Source: Arthrobacter sp. EPSL27 (GTDB taxonomy: Bacteria > Actinomycetota > Actinomycetes > Actinomycetales > Micrococcaceae). Taken from it: a DNA stretch of 64,000 bases. The notes below the pieces were generated by a model that worked only from the letters and a program-made list of their open reading frames with translations, searched no databases and was not told the DNA's origin. Position 1 is the first letter of the stretch; each line of letters starts with the position of its first letter. The DNA is taken from NCBI RefSeq assembly GCF_001512305.1, contig NZ_LNUT01000005.1:1151774-1215773 (forward strand), read 5' to 3'. Below are positions 43,517 through 51,383 of the stretch, one piece after another. The translations under genes were made by a program, and so were the position numbers.

Positions 43517-45415
43517 TCAGCTCTCGGGCCGGCGTCCCGTGACGGACCCTGCCGGGACAGCCACAGCGAACATCCGGAGCGTCAGCGCCGCACGCGCAAG
43601 GACTGCCTTGGCCAGGCCGAAGCGGACTCCCTCGTGCTGGGACAGCGTGTCCCGGACCGCCGCGGGGGACGCCACGGGCACGAGGCGGGCCGGGCTGTCC
43701 AGTGTGGTGGCGTGCCAGTAGACGTTGACGTCCTCGAAGCCGCGCCGCTCGAACGTGCGCTTCCAGCCCGCCAGCGTCCGCGGACCCTGCCGCCGCAGCA
43801 GCGACCGTTCCACCTGGACGCACATCCAGCCGCCGGGCTGCACCGCAGCCGCCGCGTCCTCGAAGAGCGGCAGATCCGGCTCCCTGAGCAGCACCACCTC
43901 GAACGAGGTCTCCGGTCCGTCGGGGCGGCCCGCCTGCACGCGCGTGGCGTCAGGGTCCAGGAGGCGGAGCGCCGCGGCCGTTTTCGGGTCAACCGCTCCG
44001 CCATAGCCCACGCGGCGGGGCTGCACGGGCAGCAGGAAACGCCAGTCCAGCAGCCGCCACGTGTGGAGGGCGAGCGCCGCGGCGTCCTCCGTTCCGGCGT
44101 CGGCGGTTTCCGCGTCGTCCGTTCCGGCGTCGGGGCAGATCCGGTGCCACACCGCCTGGGTGGCCAGCCGCCGGACCACCTCCGGTGACTGGCCGGCGTC
44201 GAGGACCAGGGCGCCGGGCAGTGTCCCGGCCAGGCGCAGGTATGCCTGCCGCCACTTTTCCAGGATCTCCGCCGAGTGCTCGCCCTTCCGCGCGAACATC
44301 ACCTCCCCCGGCACGTCCAGGACCAGCAGGAGGTCCGGGGCCGCCCCGAGCCGCACGGCCAGCGCGTCGGACAGCCCCACCCTGGGCTTGCCGGCGGCGC
44401 TGTGGGCGGGCCTCCCCGCCGCGGCATCATCGACGGCGGCGGGCAGCAGGGCGTCGTACGCCACCCGGTCCATCAGCACCACCCGTCCGCGGGCGCGGTG
44501 GTACCGGGCGGCCGCCCCGCCTTTGAGGACCCGGAACATCTTCTTGGCAGTCCGTCCGCCCGGGACCCGGTGCAGCCACCCGTCCCAGGGACCGGCACCC
44601 CACATTCCCATGTAGACGTAGGCCGTGGGGAGGGGGAAGTCCGCGCGCAGGCCGTGGAGGAGTGTGGTCTTGCCGGCACCGTCCGGGGCCATCACGCCCA
44701 CCACGAGGCCGCGGCCGGGGAGCCTCGGGCTGAGCTGGCGGGCCGCCCGGTGGGACACCGCGCGCAGCGGCGTGCGCACCCGGGCCGCGGCGGTCCAGCC
44801 GGACCGCAGCCGGGCCGCCAGGGCGGGGACGTCGTCGAACCGGTTGGACCGGACCAGGTCCAGCAGCTCCGCGGCCGCGCCGGCTCCGGAGCGCTGGTCC
44901 AGGTACGCGGCGAGCCGGTCCCCGGCGGACGCGACGGCGGCGGCCGTCCGGGCCGCGTCCTGCCGCTGCGACCGGATCTCCCCTTTGTCCAGCGCGAGAT
45001 GGAGCAGCTGCAGCCAGGCCTGGTCGGCCGGGGCGGGCATCCACCAGCCGCCGTCCCGGACCCGGCGCTCCAGGCATTCGGCAGCCAGCGGGGTCCGCCA
45101 CTGCTGGTACGGCCCGAAGGAGATGTCCGAGACGACGTCCAGCTTCAGCCACAGCCCGCCGCCGTCGTCGTCATAGCCAAAATAGAAACGGTGGCTTCCG
45201 TGCCCGGTGGCGCGCACGCGGCACAGACCGATTCCTGCCATCAGCCCGTCGAGTCCGGGCAGCAGGGCACCGGCCACCAGAATGTCCACATCGCCGGACG
45301 GCCGGGCAAGATCATCCGCGCCGCGCAGCAGCACCCAGGGCAGCCCCGAGTCATCGAGCGCCCGGAACGCCCTGGCCACGGCCGGGTGCACGGCAGATCG
45401 GCCGGTTTGAACCAT
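43517..45415 (-). CDS. Three-part protein: Pol-beta-type nucleotidyltransferase, P-loop kinase and methyltransferase-like region
   Basis: The 632-residue protein is unusual. Residues about 10-200 resemble a minimal nucleotidyltransferase: the two catalytic acids are in GDVDILV (D42, D44) and the third in WLKLDVV (D93). Residues about 235-430 are a thymidylate-kinase-like P-loop domain with GVMAPDGAGKTTLL (K249), VVLMDRVAYDALLP (D316-R317) and a lid FARKGEHSAEILEKWRQAYL. Residues about 450-632 resemble the C-terminal half of a SAM methyltransferase (VQPGGWMCVQVERSL) but lack a clear glycine loop. It is cytosolic, adjacent to the flippase block. Function unknown; I infer nucleotide-dependent activation or modification of a glycan precursor. 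Confidence 0.6.
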   Translation of the reverse strand: MVQTGRSAVHPAVARAFRALDDSGLPWVLLRGADDLARPSGDVDILVAGALLPGLDGLMAGIGLCRVRATGHGSHRFYFGYDDDGGGLWLKLDVVSDISFGPYQQWRTPLAAECLERRVRDGGWWMPAPADQAWLQLLHLALDKGEIRSQRQDAARTAAAVASAGDRLAAYLDQRSGAGAAAELLDLVRSNRFDDVPALAARLRSGWTAAARVRTPLRAVSHRAARQLSPRLPGRGLVVGVMAPDGAGKTTLLHGLRADFPLPTAYVYMGMWGAGPWDGWLHRVPGGRTAKKMFRVLKGGAAARYHRARGRVVLMDRVAYDALLPAAVDDAAAGRPAHSAAGKPRVGLSDALAVRLGAAPDLLLVLDVPGEVMFARKGEHSAEILEKWRQAYLRLAGTLPGALVLDAGQSPEVVRRLATQAVWHRICPDAGTDDAETADAGTEDAAALALHTWRLLDWRFLLPVQPRRVGYGGAVDPKTAAALRLLDPDATRVQAGRPDGPETSFEVVLLREPDLPLFEDAAAAVQPGGWMCVQVERSLLRRQGPRTLAGWKRTFERRGFEDVNVYWHATTLDSPARLVPVASPAAVRDTLSQHEGVRFGLAKAVLARAALTLRMFAVAVPAGSVTGRRPES

Positions 45416-45581
45416 GTGCGTGAGCCTCCTTGACCGGTGACCAGGCAGCCGCTGCCGGAACCTTGAGCTGAAGCCTACGATCCGGGACAGGGTGTGTCAC
45501 CAGTAGCGGGCTCTGGCCCCGGCGCCGGAGGCCTACTCGCGCCGCAGGACCAGCCCACGTGGTGCTACTCGCCGCGGCGGG

Positions 45582-47270
45582 TCAGAGCGCCGGGAGGACC
45601 TGTTCGCGGACCTGCTTGCGGAGGACCTTGCCAAGCATCGAGCGGGGCATGTCCGGTATGGCGACGATCCGCTTGGGGACTTTGTAGCCGGCCAGGTGCT
45701 CGCGGCAGTGCGCGCGGAGGGCGTCCTCGTCCAAGGTGGTGCCGGGTTCCAGCTCGACGGCGGCGACCACCATCTCGCCGCCGCGTTCCAGGGTTTTGCC
45801 CACGACGGCGGCGTCCTTGACGTCCGCGTGCAGCCGCAGCACCGACTCCACCTCGGTGGGCGAGACGTTGAACCCGCCCGTGATGATGAGCTCTTTGGCC
45901 CGATCCACGATGGTGGTGAACCCGTCGTCGTCCACGGTGACGACGTCCCCGGTGCGAAGCCAGCCGTCGGGGGTGAGGGTCTTCGCTGTTTCCTCGGGAT
46001 TGTTCCAGTACCCCTGGAACACCTGCGGGCCCTTCAGCAGCAGCTCCCCCGGCTGGCCCGGGGCGGCCTCGGCGGAGGGGTCGTCCAGGTCGGCGAGCTT
46101 CATGCGGGTCGAGGGGAACGGCACACCGATGGTGCCGTTCCGCCGGGTGGGGTGGAAGGGGTTGCCCAGTGCCACCGGCGAGGACTCGGTCATGCCGTAG
46201 CCCTCCACGAGAAGGCCGCCGGAGACCGACTCCCAGAGTTCCACCACGTGGTCCGGCAGGTTCATGGCGCCGGAAATGCAGTATTTGCTGGACCGCAGCG
46301 AGATGCCTTTCTCCTTCGCGGCCATGGCGGTGCGCTCGTAGATGGGCGGGACCGCGCAGTAGACGGTTGCCGGCGACTTCTTCATGGCGCCCAGCACCAG
46401 GTCCGGATCAAACTTCGGGAAGAGCACCAGCAGGCCCTGTTTGCGGATGCCGTAGGTGAGGTAGAGGGTCATGCCGAACGCATGGAACATCGGCAGGATC
46501 GCGTAGAAAATCTCCTTGCGGTACTCCGCCCCCTGCATCCACGCCTCGCCCTGCAGGGCGTTGGAATACAGGTTGAAGTGGGTGAGCATGGCACCTTTGG
46601 GACGGCCGGTGGTTCCCGAAGTGTACTGGATGGCGGCAAGATCATTGACCGAGGGCCGGGGGTGGCCGGGGTCGATGCGGCCGTGGCCCAGAAGGTCCTT
46701 CCACGGCATGGTGCCCGGCGCCGGGGCGGTGAGGGCGTCGCGGGACTCCCGCACTTTCTTCAGCGGCAGGCGCAGGGCGAGGCGTTTGGCGGCGGGGAAC
46801 GCCTCGAGGAGGTTCACGGAGACAACGTGGTCAATCTCAATGTCGGACGGGAAGTTCCGGATGGCCGCCGCGGCCTTGTCCCAGGTGATGACAACGCGGG
46901 CCTGGTGGTCCTCGAACTGGTGGCGGAGTTCCCGGGACGTGTACAGCGGGTTGTGTTCGACGACGACGGCGCCAAGGCGCAGCACCGCGTAGAAGGCCAC
47001 GACGTGCTGCGGGCAGTTCGGCAGGAGGAGGGCCACCCGGTCACCGGCGCGGACGCCCAGGCGGCGCAGGCCCTCCGCGGCCCGGTCGACCTGTTCGCCG
47101 AGTTCGGTGTAGCTGGTGCGGCGGCCGAAGAACTCCAGCGCCGGAGCCTTGCCGGCCTCGTCCACGGAGTGCTCCAGCATCGCGACCAGCGACTCCGTGG
47201 GCAGCTCAATCTCGGCCGGGACGCCCGGCTGGTAGTTCTTCACCCATGGCTGCTGGTCCGTGTTCTCCAT
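45582..47270 (-). CDS. Long-chain fatty-acid-CoA ligase
   Basis: The 562-residue enzyme belongs to the ANL superfamily: the AMP-binding signature is YTSGTTGRPKGAMLTH near residue 205, GYGMTESSPVA near 335, the hinge DRAKELIITGGFNVSP near 440 and the catalytic lysine near MLGKVLRKQV at the end. It activates a fatty acid to acyl-AMP and then acyl-CoA. The ATG at 47270 is taken. It lies between the two glycan blocks but its part in glycan synthesis, if any, is not shown; it may simply be a neighbouring lipid gene. Confidence 0.88.
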   Translation of the reverse strand: MENTDQQPWVKNYQPGVPAEIELPTESLVAMLEHSVDEAGKAPALEFFGRRTSYTELGEQVDRAAEGLRRLGVRAGDRVALLLPNCPQHVVAFYAVLRLGAVVVEHNPLYTSRELRHQFEDHQARVVITWDKAAAAIRNFPSDIEIDHVVSVNLLEAFPAAKRLALRLPLKKVRESRDALTAPAPGTMPWKDLLGHGRIDPGHPRPSVNDLAAIQYTSGTTGRPKGAMLTHFNLYSNALQGEAWMQGAEYRKEIFYAILPMFHAFGMTLYLTYGIRKQGLLVLFPKFDPDLVLGAMKKSPATVYCAVPPIYERTAMAAKEKGISLRSSKYCISGAMNLPDHVVELWESVSGGLLVEGYGMTESSPVALGNPFHPTRRNGTIGVPFPSTRMKLADLDDPSAEAAPGQPGELLLKGPQVFQGYWNNPEETAKTLTPDGWLRTGDVVTVDDDGFTTIVDRAKELIITGGFNVSPTEVESVLRLHADVKDAAVVGKTLERGGEMVVAAVELEPGTTLDEDALRAHCREHLAGYKVPKRIVAIPDMPRSMLGKVLRKQVREQVLPAL

Positions 47271-47388
47271 GGACACATCATTTCGTGAAGTGCCCGGCGG
47301 GGCGAATTGCGGGAACTGCCTGCCCTCGACGGTGCCTGCGGCGCGGATAGGATGTGGACAATTCTGTTCTAGGTTTGGGGGAACCGCA

Positions 47389-48246
47389 GTGGCGCCAGGG
47401 AAGTTCCGTCGAAGTGCTGTCGCTGCGGCCTTGGCATTCGCCTTAGCCTCGGGCCCGCTCACAGCCTGCACGCCGCTGGCCCCCGGGTCCGCCGCGCCGC
47501 CGGCGTCGCCGGCGGACAGCGAGGAAACCGGATCCGCAAGCGATTCCGGTGCGTCCGGTGCCGCCGGTGCCGCCGGTCCGGGCAAGAGCGCTCCGCCCGC
47601 GCCCGCTGCGCGCCTCTTCTCCCAGGAGGAAGTGGAAGCTCTGGCCGGTTCCGTGGCCGGGCCGGGTGGGGAGATCGGAGATGTCCTCACCGGCGGTGAC
47701 CTGTGGGACGTTTCCCAGTCCTTTCACTTTGGAGCAGGCGCCGCCGAGGTGTCGCCGTCCGGCTGCGCCGACGTCCTGGCGTGGGCGATGCTGATGTCAG
47801 ACGGTTTGCCGGCGGCCGGGACGTTCAGCGGCACCCGCGCGGAACCCGTCCATCTCGTGGTCAGCGCCGACCGAGGCGACGTGCTGGCGCTTGCTTTCCC
47901 CACCATCTTCAAACTCCCGGATTGTTCCCCTGTCAGCCTGACCGTTGTGGACGGGACCGCGACGGCGAACTACAGGCGTGCCTCGGCGTTCACGGACGCG
48001 GACGGCACCTACGCCGTGCTGGCCAGCATCGGGGCGGACGGCGCAGACCCTGGACACTTCCTCCGGGTCGCTGCGAAGACCGGGACGCTGTTTGTCCAAG
48101 CCATCGTCAGGGTGGCCGATCCCGACGATTACCGGGCCGCGGCGGACCGGCTCACAGGGTACGTCAACCAGGTCGTGGCGGCCCAGAAGCGGGTGGAGCA
48201 GGGCCTTGATCCGCTGCCGCCGGCTGGCGCCGAATTCGACGCGTAG
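47389..48246 (+). CDS. Lipoprotein of unknown function
   Basis: The 285-residue protein has a lipoprotein signal (FRRSAVAAALAFALASGPLTAC; lipobox LTAC) and a proline/serine/glycine-rich spacer (residues about 32-75). The mature part (about 80-270) has two cysteines and alternating strands (EPVHLVVSADRGDVLALAF, GTLFVQAIVRV), with no recognisable family. It should sit on the outer membrane face. The GTG at 47389 follows GGGGGAA. It is divergent from the acyl-CoA ligase and convergent with the APH gene. Confidence 0.65.
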   Translation: MAPGKFRRSAVAAALAFALASGPLTACTPLAPGSAAPPASPADSEETGSASDSGASGAAGAAGPGKSAPPAPAARLFSQEEVEALAGSVAGPGGEIGDVLTGGDLWDVSQSFHFGAGAAEVSPSGCADVLAWAMLMSDGLPAAGTFSGTRAEPVHLVVSADRGDVLALAFPTIFKLPDCSPVSLTVVDGTATANYRRASAFTDADGTYAVLASIGADGADPGHFLRVAAKTGTLFVQAIVRVADPDDYRAAADRLTGYVNQVVAAQKRVEQGLDPLPPAGAEFDA

Positions 48247-48282
48247 GCAAGGCCATCTGCCGGTTCCCTCCGGTCGGCCCGC

Positions 48283-49296
48283 TCAGTTCAGCCCGGCGGC
48301 GACCACGTGGCGCCACAGCCAGAAGTCCCGGTCCTCCAGCACGGCCGTGCGCAGCTGGGCGGACCCCGGTTCCGGGCTGTCTTCGCTGGCCAGGCGGTAG
48401 GCCAGGGTGGAGGCGGACCGCGCCCACGTCGCGATGACCAGCAGCGGGAGCAGGTCGGGGTCAACTTCCCTGAGCAGCAGGTGTGCGCGGAGCGGCTCCA
48501 GCGCCCACCCGCCGGGGCCGAAGGCCTTGTCGAACGCCGCCAGCTGCGCGACCCGGGAGAACGCCATGTCAGCCGACTCGCTGAGGTACTGGAGGTAGAA
48601 GACGAGGTCGTGCCCCGGCACTCCGTACAGCGACGCCCTTTCCCAGTCCATGACCTGGAGCCGTCCGTCCGGGCACACCAGCAGATTGGGGTGGCTGAGG
48701 TCGGCATGTTCAAAGACGGCCGGCAGCGGGCTGCGCTTGAGGGGGCTCAACAGGTGGTGGGTGCGCTGGACCAGCGCCGGCACCTCGGTGTCCCGGGGCA
48801 GCAGCGAGGCGAGGGCCTCCAGCGGGCGTTCGACCGTCCGCTCGTACCAGTCCCGGTTGTCCGGTCCCGTCCGGGTGCAGGGCAGCGCGTCCACGAAGTC
48901 CACACCGAGGGCGACGGCGCCGGGCAGGTCGGCGGCGACCCGGTGCGGATCCAGCGGTGCCCCGGTGAGCGCGGTCTCCACCAGGGCGGTGCGCTCCCCC
49001 ACATCCAGGGTTGCCACGACGCGGGGAATCCCCGTCACCTGCCCGCCGCTGCGCGCGCTGAGCTGGCGGAGCATGTCCGCCTCGCGTTGGACTCCCTCGT
49101 TGTCGCCGGGGCAGCGCGGCACTTTGACCACCAGGCTGGGACGGCGGGCACCGGCGGCGAAGACCAGTCCGACGACGTGCCGGGAGGTGGTGAACTGCGG
49201 CGTGATCAGGACGGTGGCCCACTCCGGGACCAGCCCCGTTTCCGCCAGGCGCCACTCCTCGTAGTGCCCGCGCAGCAGGGAATCGATGAAATTCAT
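48283..49296 (-). CDS. Aminoglycoside phosphotransferase (APH)-fold kinase
   Basis: The 337-residue protein has the eukaryotic-kinase-like APH fold. The nucleotide lysine is K58 (LVVKVP) and the ion-pair Glu follows in GVQREADML. The Brenner loop is FEHADLSHPNLLV (H197, D199, N204), and the metal Asp is D217 in VMDWERA. The fold covers antibiotic, choline, homoserine and sugar kinases. It is coupled by four bases to the nucleotidyltransferase gene and lies at the end of the glycan operon, so it likely phosphorylates a sugar or head group; an antibiotic target is unlikely. Confidence 0.8.
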   Translation of the reverse strand: MNFIDSLLRGHYEEWRLAETGLVPEWATVLITPQFTTSRHVVGLVFAAGARRPSLVVKVPRCPGDNEGVQREADMLRQLSARSGGQVTGIPRVVATLDVGERTALVETALTGAPLDPHRVAADLPGAVALGVDFVDALPCTRTGPDNRDWYERTVERPLEALASLLPRDTEVPALVQRTHHLLSPLKRSPLPAVFEHADLSHPNLLVCPDGRLQVMDWERASLYGVPGHDLVFYLQYLSESADMAFSRVAQLAAFDKAFGPGGWALEPLRAHLLLREVDPDLLPLLVIATWARSASTLAYRLASEDSPEPGSAQLRTAVLEDRDFWLWRHVVAAGLN

Positions 49297-50477
49297 CCGT
49301 GCCCTCCTGTTTCCGGCGGCGGGGAGCCGGCCAGCTGCCCCCAGACGATCTCGGTGGCCCCGCTCCGGATGGCCGCGGGGGGCTGTGCGGCGTCGAGGAC
49401 CCGCGTTCGGGCAGCGCCCGCGCCGGGCGGCCGGTCCGCCGGGGCATGCAGGACCAACAGCAGGTCCGGTTCCGGGGTGAGCGCGGACGCCAGGGCGGTT
49501 CCGATCCGTCCGCCGGCGCTGCCCGGGCGCCGCGGCGTGGCGCCGTCGGGTCTGTCCAGAAGAACCACCCGGCCCCGCAGGCAGTGGTACCGGGCGGCCA
49601 GCGCCCTGCCAATCCGGCCCGTGCCCAGCATCAGGTACCGGCTGGGAACGGGAAAGTTCTGTCCCAGCCCCTGCAGCAGGACCGTCCGGGCCGCGGCGTC
49701 GGGGCCGGCGGCGGCCACCACAATCCCCCGGCCGGCGCGCCCCTGGACGGTGGGGCTGATGAGGCGCAGCACCCTGTTCCGTACCGCCGTCACACGCGTG
49801 CGCAGGGGTGCGTTCCGGGTCAGCGCCGCCGCCATGCGGAGCGCCGGGCCCGGAAAGTCCTCAAAGCTGCCGGACCGGGCCAGCTTCAGGAGCTCCGCAG
49901 CGGTGCCGGGCCCCACCTGCCGGTCAACGAAGGCGGCGATCACATCGTCGGTGGACGCCAGCGCCCCGGCCACCCGGACTGTTTCCCTTCGCTCCGGCCG
50001 GACGACGCCGCCTTTGTCCAACATGATGTGGAGGAGCTGGAGCCACGCCTGCTCGGTGGTCGCCGGGAGCCAGACCAGGCCGTTGCGGATCCGCCGCTGC
50101 AGGCAGCCCCGGGCCAGGGGGGTGTGCCACTGCTGGAACGGGCCAAAGGAAATCTCCGAGACGATATCCAGTTTGAGCCACAGGTGCTCCGCGGCGTCGT
50201 AGCTGAAGTAGAACCGGTGGCTGCCGTGTCCCCGCGCCACCACACGCCGGAAACCGGCGCCTGCCAGGAGCGCGTCCAGCCGCTCGGCGCTCCCGTCCGC
50301 GACCAGGAGGTCCACGTCGCCGTCGGGGCGGGCAAGGTCGTCTTCCCCGCGCAGCAACACCCAGGGCAGTCCCGCCCCGTCAAGGGCCCGGAACGCCTGC
50401 GCGATCGAGGGGTGCACGGCCGGTTGCTCCCCGCCCCATTCCCCGGGGTCGGGCTGGCCGCTGCTGGTGCCGTCCAT
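49293..50477 (-). CDS. Nucleotidyltransferase with a degenerate P-loop kinase domain (paralog of the 43517 gene product)
   Basis: The 394-residue protein is a paralog of the 632-residue three-part protein. Its Pol-beta-type active site is kept: GDVDLLV (D54, D56) and WLKLDIV (D104), with GHGSHRFYF matching closely. The P-loop is altered: where the paralog has APDGAGKTTLL, this one has AGPDAAARTVLL, with Arg264 in place of the lysine. VVLLDR (308-309) remains but the lid and methyltransferase-like part are missing. I infer a nucleotidyltransferase with an inactive kinase scaffold. GGGAGG precedes the ATG; it overlaps the APH gene by four bases. Confidence 0.65.
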   Translation of the reverse strand: MDGTSSGQPDPGEWGGEQPAVHPSIAQAFRALDGAGLPWVLLRGEDDLARPDGDVDLLVADGSAERLDALLAGAGFRRVVARGHGSHRFYFSYDAAEHLWLKLDIVSEISFGPFQQWHTPLARGCLQRRIRNGLVWLPATTEQAWLQLLHIMLDKGGVVRPERRETVRVAGALASTDDVIAAFVDRQVGPGTAAELLKLARSGSFEDFPGPALRMAAALTRNAPLRTRVTAVRNRVLRLISPTVQGRAGRGIVVAAAGPDAAARTVLLQGLGQNFPVPSRYLMLGTGRIGRALAARYHCLRGRVVLLDRPDGATPRRPGSAGGRIGTALASALTPEPDLLLVLHAPADRPPGAGAARTRVLDAAQPPAAIRSGATEIVWGQLAGSPPPETGGHG

Positions 50478-50510
50478 CTGGTCCTCCCTTCTGTCGCAGG
50501 CAGTCATGGG

Positions 50511-51383
50511 CTAAGGCGCGTAGGCATATTGCACGATCCAGTCGACTTCCAGGTGTCCCGAAGTTTCCGGTTTGGGCGGGTCCTGGTCAGCCCCGTCCTT
50601 CGTCTCGGCCTGCAGTGTCCACCGCATGCCGGTGGTGGGGACACCTTCCGGCATGGTGGTCTCGCCGACGAGTGCCCCGTCCCAGAACCACTTGACCTTG
50701 CCGGGGGTCCATTCCGTCGTGGCGACGTGCCAGTCGGTGGCGTCAGTCGGGGCGTAGTACTTCGTCGGCGGATCGAACCGGGCCGGACCCTTGAGGGTGG
50801 AGTCTTTGATGGCTGAAACGCCGTACATCTTTCCGTTCAGTTCCCCCTCCGGCCAGTCAATCTCGCCGTCGATCCAGTCATCGCTGGTGGGCCAGAGCAG
50901 GAACGCGATTTTGTAGCCCGGGAGGGTGTCGGACCGGAACCGGATGGAGTACCGGCCGTAGGTCTGGCCGCGGTAGCCGAAGGGGATGGGGGCCGCCACC
51001 CGCGGAATCCCGTCCGCCGTGTGCAGGAAGTAGTCGAGCTTGCCGTTTCTGACGGACAGCACGGAGTCCGGTGTGTAGATGCCCGCACCTGAGGTGTCCT
51101 CCAGATCGTGGTAGCCACGCATGTCAGCGCCGTACACGTCGCCGACCTCGCCCGCACGGGCCGGCTCGGTGAAGTCCTGCGCGCCGGTCTGCTTCCAGCC
51201 CGGAAGGTCACCCACCGGCATCTGGGCGGGATCAGGCTCCCGCGCAAGGTACACGCCCACCGCGATCACCAGGGCGGCTGCGACGGCCAGTACGGCAACT
51301 TTGGCCAGAACTGCGGCCCCGCCGGCCAAGCTAGCCGGTCTTTCTGATCTCGTAGATCCGAACGGCTCCGTTGTCGAATACAT
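50511..51383 (-). CDS. Membrane-anchored glycoside hydrolase family 16 protein
   Basis: The 290-residue protein has a single N-terminal hydrophobic anchor (VLAKVAVLAVAAALVIAVGVYLA) and a GH16 beta-jelly roll. The catalytic motif DGEIDWPEGE contains nucleophile Glu, Asp and acid/base Glu in the E-x-D-x-x-E spacing. YGRYSIRFRSDTLPGYKIAFLLWP and WHVATTEWTPGKVKWFWDG are typical GH16 strands. It should cut or remodel a beta-glycan outside the membrane. ATG 51383 lies 53 bases inside the upstream gene's end; a TTG at 51329 is an alternative start. It is in the middle of the glycan operon. Confidence 0.82.
   Translation of the reverse strand: MYSTTEPFGSTRSERPASLAGGAAVLAKVAVLAVAAALVIAVGVYLAREPDPAQMPVGDLPGWKQTGAQDFTEPARAGEVGDVYGADMRGYHDLEDTSGAGIYTPDSVLSVRNGKLDYFLHTADGIPRVAAPIPFGYRGQTYGRYSIRFRSDTLPGYKIAFLLWPTSDDWIDGEIDWPEGELNGKMYGVSAIKDSTLKGPARFDPPTKYYAPTDATDWHVATTEWTPGKVKWFWDGALVGETTMPEGVPTTGMRWTLQAETKDGADQDPPKPETSGHLEVDWIVQYAYAP

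Noticed and set aside
48283..49296. Antibiotic resistance by an aminoglycoside phosphotransferase
   Set aside because: The APH fold covers many kinases. Coupling to a nucleotidyltransferase in a glycan operon makes resistance unlikely.
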